Part shown: positions 1-5,796 of the stretch, piece after piece
Numbering within the stretch: position 1 is the stretch's first letter
How the letters are laid out: the number at the start of each line of letters is the position of its first letter
DNA from: Euryarchaeota archaeon UBA33
GTDB taxonomy: Archaea > Thermoplasmatota > E2 > DHVEG-1
Direction of reading: 5' to 3'
Assembly (NCBI GenBank): GCA_002506745.1
Contig: DAYE01000048.1
Span: 416-8,743 of the forward strand
Length of the DNA: 8,328 nucleotides
Made by a program: the position numbers and the translations under genes
The notes under the pieces: generated by a model
The model's database searches: none
Told to the model about the DNA's origin: nothing
What the model saw: only the letters and a program-made list of their open reading frames with translations

Positions 1-954
1 TTTTATTTTTCCAATTGAATCAGGATAGTTGTAATCGAAGCAGAACGTATTTTGCTTCTTCGCAATCCGGGGTACGGGAAGGAACCGTATGAGTTTTTCT
101 TTGACACCAACAGGGCCTGATCCTGGGCCACCCCCACCATGTGGTGTCGAAAATGTCTTGTGTAGATTCAGATGCACAATGTCAAATCCCATATCTCCTG
201 GACGTGCTTTTCCCATGATCGCATTCATATTGGCACCATCGTAGTACAGCAGCGCCCCTGCCTCATGGACGAGTCGTGCGATTTCGGTAATCTCTGATTC
301 GAAGATACCTAGCGTATTTGGATTCGTCAACATGAAGCAAGCTGTTTTTTCCGAGAGAACTTTTTTCAGCATTTCAAGATCGACAGTTCCTTCTTTTGTA
401 GACGGAATCTCAATGACCTTGTAGCCAGCCATCGCAGCACTCGCAGGATTAGTCCCATGCGCAGTATCCGGCAGAATGACTTCATCCCTGTTAAAATCCT
501 TATTGTGGTCATGATATGCCTGAGTGATGAGAAGGCCAGTGAATTCCCCTTGTGCTCCCGCTGCTGGTTGCAGGGTAAACTGATCCATCCCTGTGATTTC
601 ACATAGCATTCTCTCAAGTTCATACATTATTTGTAAGGTCCCTTGGATGGTTGTCTCGTCTTGATAAGGATGCAGCAGGGTAAACCGTTCCCAGCGACAG
701 ATGTCCTCACAAATCTTTGGGTTGTACTTCATGGTGCACGAACCCAATGGATAGATTCCTGATTCAATGCCGTAATTCATTTGGCTTAGACGCATGAAAT
801 GTCGCATCACCTGTGTTTCATCGATATTCGGGATGTCAACCGGTATGGTTCTTTGTAGCGAATTGGGAAGCACCGATTTTACAGTGTATTTTTCTTTCTT
901 TGTATCGTCTAGTTCGTTGAGAAGTGGTTCTTCCCATATAGCACTATGGTACAT
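1..954 (-). CDS. gcvPB: Glycine dehydrogenase (decarboxylating) subunit 2, C-terminus cut by window edge
   Basis: This is the PLP-carrying half of the split glycine cleavage P-protein. With GcvPA it decarboxylates glycine and passes the aminomethyl group to the lipoyl arm of H-protein, in the cytoplasm. I translated 318 codons from the ATG at 954-952 to base 1 with no stop; full subunits are usually about 480-500 residues, so roughly the last third is missing. Visible motifs are [13 protein letters not shown] (68-80), HGTNPASAA (166-174), and HLNLHKTFS with the expected PLP lysine at K266, followed by the glycine-rich [10 protein letters not shown] (272-281). The start is well supported: GGAGGT (961-966, minus strand) lies 6 nt upstream, and the ATG overlaps the gcvPA stop as TGATG, which suggests translational coupling. 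No frameshift or missing catalytic residue was seen in the visible part. Identification rests on family motifs and the neighbouring partner subunit. Confidence 0.97.
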   Translation of the reverse strand, partial: MYHSAIWEEPLLNELDDTKKEKYTVKSVLPNSLQRTIPVDIPNIDETQVMRHFMRLSQMNYGIESGIYPLGSCTMKYNPKICEDICRWERFTLLHPYQDETTIQGTLQIMYELERMLCEITGMDQFTLQPAAGAQGEFTGLLITQAYHDHNKDFNRDEVILPDTAHGTNPASAAMAGYKVIEIPSTKEGTVDLEMLKKVLSEKTACFMLTNPNTLGIFESEITEIARLVHEAGALLYYDGANMNAIMGKARPGDMGFDIVHLNLHKTFSTPHGGGGPGSGPVGVKEKLIRFLPVPRIAKKQNTFCFDYNYPDSIGKIK

Positions 955-2294
955 CAGGATACCTCCTTGAGAAGTGAAACCAGTCGTGTCAAGCTCTCCT
1001 CACTATGTGCCTCTGTCACCCCAAACAACATGCAATTCTTTAACTTCGGGTACCATTTTTCTAATAGCAGACCACCTTGTATGCCATGTCGTAAGAGATG
1101 CGTATGTACCTTAGCAGCATCAGGACAACGGATCACGAATTCATTGAAAAAAGTTCCCGAAAACACCCTTGAAAAACCAGGGATTGCGCTTATCTGTTTT
1201 TGTAATAGTTGACCACGATCAAAGTTTCTTTCAGACAGCTCTTGCAACCCTTTTCCACCAAGCCAGGACAGATATGTCGCTGTCGCAAGCATACAGAGTC
1301 CTTCGTTCGTGCAGATGTTGCTTGTTGCTTTCTCTCTGCGGATATGTTGCTCCCTGGTTTGCATCGTCATGCAGAAGGCCCGTTTCCCCTGATGATCTTT
1401 TGTCATACCGATGATACGACCAGGGATTTGTCGTAAAAACTCGTTTTTGCAGGCGAAAATCCCTAAGGTTGATCCACCGAAATCAAGGGGATTGCCTAGG
1501 CTTTTTCCTTCACCAATGACAATATCGGCTCCGTACTCTCCAGGGCTTTTACAGATCCCAAGAGAAATCGGGTCGACGCCGACGATGAACAATGATTTAT
1601 TGTGCTGAAGCAAGGATTGAATGTCTTCGACGCCGTCCTCCAACACACCAAAAAAGTTAGGGTTCTCTATATAAAACCCTGCGGTCTCTGCATTGATCGT
1701 TTTCTTCAGATCCTCCAGGTCTATTTTTCCGGTTTTTTTATCGTAAGCGACTTCTTTTACTGTGATGCCTGCGCCTTTGGTGTAATTGGTAAGGATACTT
1801 TTTTTCTCCCAGGAGATATTTTCAGAAATAACAAATGTTTTTTTCTTCGTGATACGCGTACTCATCAAGGCTGCTTCCCCAAGTGCAGTCGCGCCGTCAT
1901 ACAGGGAGGCGTTGGAGACATTCATGCCTGTAAGCTCTGCGATCATGCTTTGGTATTCGAAGATCGCCTGAAGAAACCCTTGAGATGTTTCTGGTTGATA
2001 CGGAGTATATGCTGTGTAGAATTCTGAACGGGATATGACGGATTTAACCGCTGCAGGGATATAATGAGGTTTATATCCTCCGCCTATGAATGATGGCATC
2101 TCATAGAAGGATTTGTTTTGTATTGCTAGCTGTCGCATATGGTCTTCTACATCTTGCTGAGGACGACTCGATGGAAGTCTGAGTTTCTCAATTTTTATCT
2201 CTTTTGGGATGTCTGAAAAAAGGTCGTTGATATCAATCAATTGTAGGTCATGTAACATGCTTTTTTTTAGTGGAGAATTCGGAATAAACTGCAT
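954..2294 (-). CDS. gcvPA: Glycine dehydrogenase (decarboxylating) subunit 1
   Basis: This is the partner subunit of GcvPB in the two-gene form of P-protein found in archaea and many bacteria. It has the aminotransferase-like fold but not the PLP lysine, and contributes to the active site of an alpha2-beta2 enzyme. Recognisable stretches are the N-terminal [12 protein letters not shown], the region around [17 protein letters not shown], and [17 protein letters not shown]. The reading frame is open from an ATG at 2318, but I prefer the ATG at 2294 (446 residues). The family normally begins about there (M-x-[FY]-I-P-N), and GAGGGGAT, a near match to the archaeal Shine-Dalgarno, lies 4 nt before it inside the longer version. 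The 446-residue length is normal for the family. It is probably co-transcribed with gcvPB. The GcvH and GcvT genes are not in this window. Confidence 0.97.
   Translation of the reverse strand: MQFIPNSPLKKSMLHDLQLIDINDLFSDIPKEIKIEKLRLPSSRPQQDVEDHMRQLAIQNKSFYEMPSFIGGGYKPHYIPAAVKSVISRSEFYTAYTPYQPETSQGFLQAIFEYQSMIAELTGMNVSNASLYDGATALGEAALMSTRITKKKTFVISENISWEKKSILTNYTKGAGITVKEVAYDKKTGKIDLEDLKKTINAETAGFYIENPNFFGVLEDGVEDIQSLLQHNKSLFIVGVDPISLGICKSPGEYGADIVIGEGKSLGNPLDFGGSTLGIFACKNEFLRQIPGRIIGMTKDHQGKRAFCMTMQTREQHIRREKATSNICTNEGLCMLATATYLSWLGGKGLQELSERNFDRGQLLQKQISAIPGFSRVFSGTFFNEFVIRCPDAAKVHTHLLRHGIQGGLLLEKWYPKLKNCMLFGVTEAHSEESLTRLVSLLKEVS
961..966 (-). promoter_or_regulatory. Shine-Dalgarno site of gcvPB
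   Basis: On the minus strand GGAGGT lies within the last codons of gcvPA, 6 nt before the gcvPB ATG. Together with the TGATG stop/start overlap it fixes the gcvPB start and suggests coupled translation. Confidence 0.85.
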
Positions 2295-2298
2295 GGGT

Positions 2299-2306
2299 AT
2301 CCCCTC
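2299..2306 (-). promoter_or_regulatory. Shine-Dalgarno site deciding the gcvPA start
   Basis: The minus strand reads GAGGGGAT, 7 of 8 matches to GAGGTGAT, 4 nt before the ATG at 2294. It lies inside the coding sequence of the longer 2318 version, and no comparable purine run precedes 2318. It therefore argues for the shorter protein. Confidence 0.65.
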
Positions 2307-2350
2307 AAGGGTAACCATCGGCTGTTAAAGAAACTTATCCTCGGAAGTTA

Positions 2351-2836
2351 TTAATCTGAAAAAAGCGCAACAGCATTGAGATTATTTATAGAAAGATCCC
2401 AGAGTTGTAAACAGAGTGTGTTCCAGATGTTATCCTCAGATAATCCAATGATTTTTCCGACAATTTGATGTTCATAGATAGGCTCGTCGTATTTATTCGT
2501 GTAGCCGGTGGTGTAGTATGTTGTAATTCCATCATCAGTTTTGACTTGATATACGATATTCTGCTGTAAGGATTCTTTCATGGTATGATAGAGGATATGG
2601 TCTCCATCTTGTATTGAGAATCCTTGATATGTTGGTTGTTCCAAGATAATGTATCCTGTTTTAACATTCATACAATCTAATTTTTCGTTTTTTATATAAA
2701 GAAAGGAACTAGGATGCTTGAACGAGTCGATGAACGTATCAATACCAACGAGTTGTGCTATCGTAAGAAAAGGGAGATTTGCGATGAGGAAGAATCCAAA
2801 GAATTTAAGAATTGTTCGTGGTAGAATTTTTTTTAT
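2351..2836 (-). CDS. Small membrane-anchored protein, weakly S26 signal peptidase-like, probable non-AUG start
   Basis: The function is not established. From an ATG at 2671 the product is 106 residues, but the same frame stays open upstream to a TGA at 2848-2846. That upstream part encodes a convincing N-terminus: basic residues (IKKILPRTILK), one membrane helix (about residues 12-32), then a short extracytoplasmic-type region. I therefore extend the gene to 2836 (161 residues). The soluble part, with GFSIQDGDHILY, YYTTGYTNKYDEPIY and EHQIVGKIIGL, recalls the beta-rich core of S26 signal peptidases (GD-x-hydrophobic, TxGxxN, hydrophobic-GK). The catalytic SGSMxP motif is absent, so an active peptidase is unlikely. 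The codon at 2836 is AUA, 5 nt after GAGGTG; an AUU follows at 2827. Its stop lies 56 nt upstream of the gcvPA ATG, so co-transcription is possible. The reading frame is fairly certain; the start codon and the S26 link are inference. Confidence 0.7.
   Translation of the reverse strand: MKKILPRTILKFFGFFLIANLPFLTIAQLVGIDTFIDSFKHPSSFLYIKNEKLDCMNVKTGYIILEQPTYQGFSIQDGDHILYHTMKESLQQNIVYQVKTDDGITTYYTTGYTNKYDEPIYEHQIVGKIIGLSEDNIWNTLCLQLWDLSINNLNAVALFSD
2383..2391 (-). promoter_or_regulatory. Possible internal TATA box for gcvPA-gcvPB
   Basis: CTATAAATA on the minus strand lies inside the 3' end of the small membrane protein gene. A start of transcription about 26 nt downstream would leave a leader of about 65 nt before gcvPA. 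The sequence match is fair, but AT-rich coding DNA produces such matches by chance, so this is tentative. Confidence 0.3.
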
Positions 2837-2841
2837 ATCAT

Positions 2842-2847
2842 CACCTC
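2842..2847 (-). promoter_or_regulatory. Shine-Dalgarno site of the small membrane protein
   Basis: On the minus strand GAGGTG (extended GAGGTGAT) lies 5 nt before the AUA at 2836. This is the same spacing as at other genes in the window (4-6 nt). The ATG that directly follows it (2841) has zero spacing and hits TAA after one codon, so it is not a usable start for this frame. Confidence 0.6.
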
Positions 2848-2889
2848 ATTCATTCTCTTCTGTTACATGCTAACATCTGTCAATATCTC

Positions 2890-2897
2890 TATATAAA
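2890..2897 (-). promoter_or_regulatory. TATA-box-like element, minus strand
   Basis: The minus strand reads TTTATATA, close to the archaeal TATA consensus. Transcription would be expected to begin near 2865, giving a leader of about 30 nt with the Shine-Dalgarno at 2847-2842. This supports translation from near 2836 rather than from the ATG at 2671. The element is near-palindromic (TATATAAA on the plus strand) and could also serve rfcS with a leader of about 70 nt. Confidence 0.5.
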
Positions 2898-2994
2898 TGC
2901 TGTCTGGAAAAATGTCAAAAAGACAAAATATCGATTCGAAGAGAGATAAAAGGATAAAAAAACATTAAGAAGGGACACCTATTACAGAAACGTT

Positions 2995-3954
2995 ATGCAA
3001 GAGATCTGGACAGAGAAATATCGGCCAAAAACACTCTCTGAAATCGTCGGCCAAGATAATATTATCGAACGGCTGAAAGCATATGTGATTACGAAAAACG
3101 TTCCCCATTTGATTTTCGCTGGACCTCCCGGGACTGGGAAAACCACTGCGGCACTCGCTCTTGCACACGAAGTGTTCGGAGAAAATCACTGGTCACATAA
3201 CCTCAACGAACTCAACGCAAGCGATGAGCGAGGCATCGGTATCATACGTGGGAAAATCAAGGATTTCGCTCGCACAGCACCCATCGGAGCAACCTTCAAG
3301 ATTATCTTCCTTGATGAAGCAGATTCCCTTACACAGGAGGCACAAGCAGCCCTGCGACGAACAATAGAGAAATATACACATATCTGTCGATTTATCCTCT
3401 CTGTGAACTACTCATCAAAAATAATAGAGCCGATACAATCCAGATGTGCAGTTTTCCGTTTCAAACCACTCACTTCAGATGATGTCAAAAAATTCATTCG
3501 AAAGATTGCAACAAAAGAACATCTAGAGATCACCCCCGATGGTCTTGAAGCACTTATTTTTATCGCACGAGGAGACATGCGACGAGCGGTCAACGTGTTA
3601 CAGGTGGGTGCATCCAGCAATAAAAAAATAACGGCGGAGCTTCTCTACGAGACCTCAGCGACCGCCCGACCCGAAGAGATAAAAAAACTACTAGCCACAG
3701 CGCTAGGTGGAAATTTTATGGCGGCGAGGAACCAACTCTACGACTTGCTCATCACCTATGGATTAAGTGGTGAAGAGATAATCAAGCAAATTCATCGAAC
3801 CATCTTTGATTTAACAATCCCAGATGACCAGAAGGTCCAATTAATGGAAAAAACCGGTGAAATCGAATTCAGACTCGTCGAAGGCAGTAATGATCATATC
3901 CAACTTGAATCGCTATTAGCCCAATTCGTTCTTTTTGGTAAAAAATTACAATAA
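2995..3954 (+). CDS. rfcS: Replication factor C small subunit (clamp loader ATPase)
   Basis: This is the AAA+ small subunit of archaeal RFC. With the large subunit (not in this window) it opens the PCNA clamp and loads it at primer-template junctions. The 319-residue length is typical. The order of motifs is complete: N-terminal IWTEKYRPKTLSEIVGQ, Walker A GPPGTGKTT (43-51), Walker B IIFLDEAD (103-110), the sensor 1 region NYSSK (138-142), the SRC arginine-finger motif (149-151, in IEPIQSRCAVFRF), and sensor 2 GDMRRAVN (193-200). A C-terminal helical collar domain follows. No intein, insertion or missing key residue was found. The start follows family convention (M-x-E-I-W-x-E-K-Y); there is no clear Shine-Dalgarno at normal spacing, so initiation may be on a short or weak leader. 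It stands alone on the plus strand and converges with the next gene, overlapping it by 9 bp. Confidence 0.98.
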   Translation: MQEIWTEKYRPKTLSEIVGQDNIIERLKAYVITKNVPHLIFAGPPGTGKTTAALALAHEVFGENHWSHNLNELNASDERGIGIIRGKIKDFARTAPIGATFKIIFLDEADSLTQEAQAALRRTIEKYTHICRFILSVNYSSKIIEPIQSRCAVFRFKPLTSDDVKKFIRKIATKEHLEITPDGLEALIFIARGDMRRAVNVLQVGASSNKKITAELLYETSATARPEEIKKLLATALGGNFMAARNQLYDLLITYGLSGEEIIKQIHRTIFDLTIPDDQKVQLMEKTGEIEFRLVEGSNDHIQLESLLAQFVLFGKKLQ

Positions 3955-3967
3955 TTTCTTCTTCTTT
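3940..3967. terminator. Possible bidirectional T-run terminator at convergent gene ends
   Basis: After the rfcS stop the plus strand has a pyrimidine run (3955-3967, TTTCTTCTTCTTT). After the stop of the opposing gene the minus strand has six T (complement of 3940-3945). Archaeal transcription often ends in T-rich non-template runs without hairpins. Each run lies inside the other gene's coding end, so part of the pattern comes from lysine codons; confidence is low. Confidence 0.35.
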
Positions 3968-5283
3968 AAGAATTTAAGGAGAAGAGACTCGATTTCTTGG
4001 GCGGTTTTATCACCAACACTGTATCTAATGCGAACAATAGGCTTCTTCGTCTTTAAGATCCTTGTAAGATCGATTGGCGTACCACTTATGACCACATCAC
4101 AATTCGTGTCGTTGATCGTCTGTTCTAATTCGTGTATCTGTTTTTTTCCATAGCCCATTGCAGGCAGAATGTTTGTTAAATGCGGATATTTTGTAAACGT
4201 CTCGATGATTGACCCGACCGCGAACGGTCGAGGATCCACAATCGTCTTTGCCCCATATTCCTTCGCAGCAACAGTGCCAGCCCCATACCGCATCCCGCCA
4301 TGAGTGACCGTGGGGCCATCCTCAATGACAAGAACCCGTTTCCCAGTAATCATCTTTTTATCTTCCGCCTGAACTGTTGAAACCCCATCGATTATCTGTG
4401 CAGTCGGATTCACGGTCTTCACATTCGTACGAACTGTTTCAATATCTTCCTTGTGAGCAGTATTCACTTTATTGATGATGACGACATCCGCACTTCGTAC
4501 ATTCATCTCCCCCGGATAATACGCAAGCTCGTCCCCTGCGCGATGAGGGTCAGCAATGGTGATGAGTAGATCTGGTTTAATAAAGGAAAAATCATTGTTC
4601 CCTCCATCCCAGATTATCACATCAGCCTCTTTTTCTGCAGTTCGAAGAATTTTTTCATAATCAACGCCAGCATAGACGACTCCGTTCATGTCGATATATG
4701 GTTCGTATTCCTCTCGTTCCTCAATTGTGCAATTATACCTATCCAGATCAGTGTAGTTTGCGAAACGTTGGCAAACCTGTGTTGTCAGATCCTTATCGTA
4801 CGGCATTGGATGCCTGATTGATGCAACTTTTATACCTTTCTTCTGTAAAATTTGGAAGATTTTTCTTGAAACCTGTGATTTACCACTGCCGGTTCTCACT
4901 GCACAGACTGCGATGACAGGTTTTTTTGAAAAAAGCATCGTGCTCTTCGGGCCTAATAACATAAAATCGGCGCCAGCCGCATTTACCATTGCTGATTTTT
5001 GCATGACATATGTATAACGCACATCGCTGTATGCGAATACAACACAATCAACATCAAATTTTTTGATAAGATCAGTGATCTGTTCCTCAGGGTAGATAGG
5101 GATGCCCTTCGGATACTGTTTCCCTGCGAGTTGGGCGGGATATTTTCTTCCGGCGATATCAGGGATTTGAGTCGCGGTAAAGGCAACCACCGTATAGGCG
5201 GTATTGTTTCGGAAGAATACGTTAAAATTATGAAAATCCCTTCCAGCAGCTCCCATGATAATTACTTTTCTTTTCTGAACCAC
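3946..5283 (-). CDS. Cyclic 2,3-diphosphoglycerate synthase-family P-loop protein (COG2403-like)
   Basis: The family includes the enzyme that makes cyclic 2,3-diphosphoglycerate from 2,3-diphosphoglycerate with ATP, a thermoprotectant in some methanogens. Many archaeal members are called only predicted GTPases, so the substrate here is inferred. Counting from the ATG at 5364, motifs are RKVIIMGAAGRDFHNFN (from 32), FAYSDV (110-115), P-loop AVRTGSGKS (155-163), ADVIIWDGGNND (247-258), INKVN (297-301; NKxD-like with Asn last), EDGPTVTHGGM (348-358) and DPRPFAVGSI (377-386). The frame opens with ATG at 5364 (472 residues), but I prefer the GTG at 5283 (445 residues). The family normally starts just before KRKVIIMGAAG, and a TATTTAAA box lies about 35-40 nt upstream of the GTG, inside the longer version. 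It is divergent from the next gene and convergent with rfcS. Confidence 0.9.
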   Translation of the reverse strand: MVQKRKVIIMGAAGRDFHNFNVFFRNNTAYTVVAFTATQIPDIAGRKYPAQLAGKQYPKGIPIYPEEQITDLIKKFDVDCVVFAYSDVRYTYVMQKSAMVNAAGADFMLLGPKSTMLFSKKPVIAVCAVRTGSGKSQVSRKIFQILQKKGIKVASIRHPMPYDKDLTTQVCQRFANYTDLDRYNCTIEEREEYEPYIDMNGVVYAGVDYEKILRTAEKEADVIIWDGGNNDFSFIKPDLLITIADPHRAGDELAYYPGEMNVRSADVVIINKVNTAHKEDIETVRTNVKTVNPTAQIIDGVSTVQAEDKKMITGKRVLVIEDGPTVTHGGMRYGAGTVAAKEYGAKTIVDPRPFAVGSIIETFTKYPHLTNILPAMGYGKKQIHELEQTINDTNCDVVISGTPIDLTRILKTKKPIVRIRYSVGDKTAQEIESLLLKFLKKKKLL

Positions 5284-5316
5284 AAATATCCCGTCTACCC
5301 AGGAATCCGGTGATGG

Positions 5317-5324
5317 TTTAAATA
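5317..5324 (-). promoter_or_regulatory. TATA box of the diphosphoglycerate synthase-family gene
   Basis: TATTTAAA on the minus strand. Transcription beginning about 26 nt downstream would fall near 5295, leaving roughly 10 nt before the GTG at 5283. If real, the ATG at 5364 lies upstream of the transcript and cannot be the start. The reverse reading TTTAAATA could in principle also drive the plus-strand gene at 5380. Confidence 0.5.
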
Positions 5325-5379
5325 GATTTTTCTCATATATTCCAAATAAAAGCGTTTTTTCCATTAACTACAAATACTG

Positions 5380-5607
5380 TTGATCTGTTCTGTTTCTGAG
5401 CGTGAGAGGGTGAACCGAGAAGCAGTACCATTAATTGTTGGTATCCTTGTCCCTGTGATATTTGTCGCTTTTATTGTCCTTTATTTAAATGGTTTTGACA
5501 TCACTGTATACCTTCGAAAAATCAACATTATCTATTATTTACTCGTTCTTCCGTTTGGTCTTGGTCTCCTGGTAATAATCTTCTGGTACAGGAAACCAAG
5601 AGATTAA
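5380..5607 (+). CDS. Small two-helix membrane protein of unknown function
   Basis: I do not recognise a family. The frame from a TTG at 5380 gives 75 residues. A charged N-terminus (SERERVNRE) is followed by two hydrophobic segments, about residues 16-38 (PLIVGILVPVIFVAFIVLYL) and 49-69 (INIIYYLLVLPFGLGLLVII). Between them is a short polar loop (NGFDITVYLRK), and the tail is basic (WYRKPRD). Two well-formed helices with positive charge at the second helix end are unlikely by chance, which is the main argument for a real gene. A GTG at 5410 (65 residues) is an alternative start; neither start has a well-spaced Shine-Dalgarno. It diverges from the diphosphoglycerate synthase-family gene and ends 189 bp before the secretion ATPase, with a separate promoter between. 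A membrane role linked to the pilus genes is possible but unsupported. Confidence 0.6.
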   Translation: MICSVSERERVNREAVPLIVGILVPVIFVAFIVLYLNGFDITVYLRKINIIYYLLVLPFGLGLLVIIFWYRKPRD

Positions 5608-5642
5608 ATCTTATCATGAATAACATAGAAATATAAAGAAAG

Positions 5643-5651
5643 TTATAAATA
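5643..5651 (+). promoter_or_regulatory. TATA box upstream of the secretion ATPase
   Basis: TTATAAATA preceded by a purine-rich stretch (AAAGAAAG) that could act as a BRE. The expected transcription start near 5670-5676 would give a long leader of about 125 nt. A second weaker candidate, AATAAATT at 5737-5744, would give a leader of about 30 nt; the sequence does not decide between them. Confidence 0.5.
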
Positions 5652-5687
5652 CGAACAAACTATATCAAAAATTGTCGGATGAGATGC

Positions 5688-5733
5688 ACGAAAAGGAGAG
5701 TTGAGATTATTTCTCTAATTACTAGATTTTCGT
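5688..5733 (+). repeat. Imperfect dyad in the ATPase leader/promoter region
   Basis: Outer arms ACGAAAA (5688-5694) and TTTTCGT (5727-5733) are exact inverted copies of 7 bp. Between them GAGA (5703-5706) and TCTC (5712-5715) form a small inner hairpin with a 5-nt loop. It could be an operator or an RNA structure in the leader. The arms are short and AT-rich, so chance is not excluded. Confidence 0.3.
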
Positions 5734-5785
5734 GTCAATAAATTTGGGAAGATGGGATGCATGCAATCGGTAGGAGAGCGATAAT

Positions 5786-5792
5786 GGAGGGG
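5786..5792 (+). promoter_or_regulatory. Shine-Dalgarno site of the secretion ATPase
   Basis: GGAGGGG lies 4 nt before the ATG at 5797 and sets that start. An overlapping out-of-frame ATG at 5784 is not the start. Confidence 0.75.
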
Positions 5793-5796
5793 TACC

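Noticed and set aside
1602..2027. Plus-strand open frame of 141 codons
   Set aside because: It is antisense to the clearly coding gcvPA, Cys/Phe-rich, and without a recognisable domain or start signal; a shadow frame.
954..2294. Missing PLP lysine in GcvPA taken as a defect
   Set aside because: In the two-subunit P-protein the PLP lysine is in GcvPB, where K266 is present; its absence in GcvPA is normal.
2295..2350. Possible glycine riboswitch before gcvPA
   Set aside because: The gap is only 56 bases, too short for a glycine aptamer, and no paired conserved elements are visible.
5605..5618. AGATT-A-AATCT palindrome at the end of the small membrane protein gene as a terminator
   Set aside because: The arms are only 5 bp, AT-rich, and not followed by a T-run.
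5679..5741. Short ATG frame of 20 codons upstream of the ATPase
   Set aside because: No ribosome binding site, arbitrary composition, and it overlaps the dyad; nothing supports translation.
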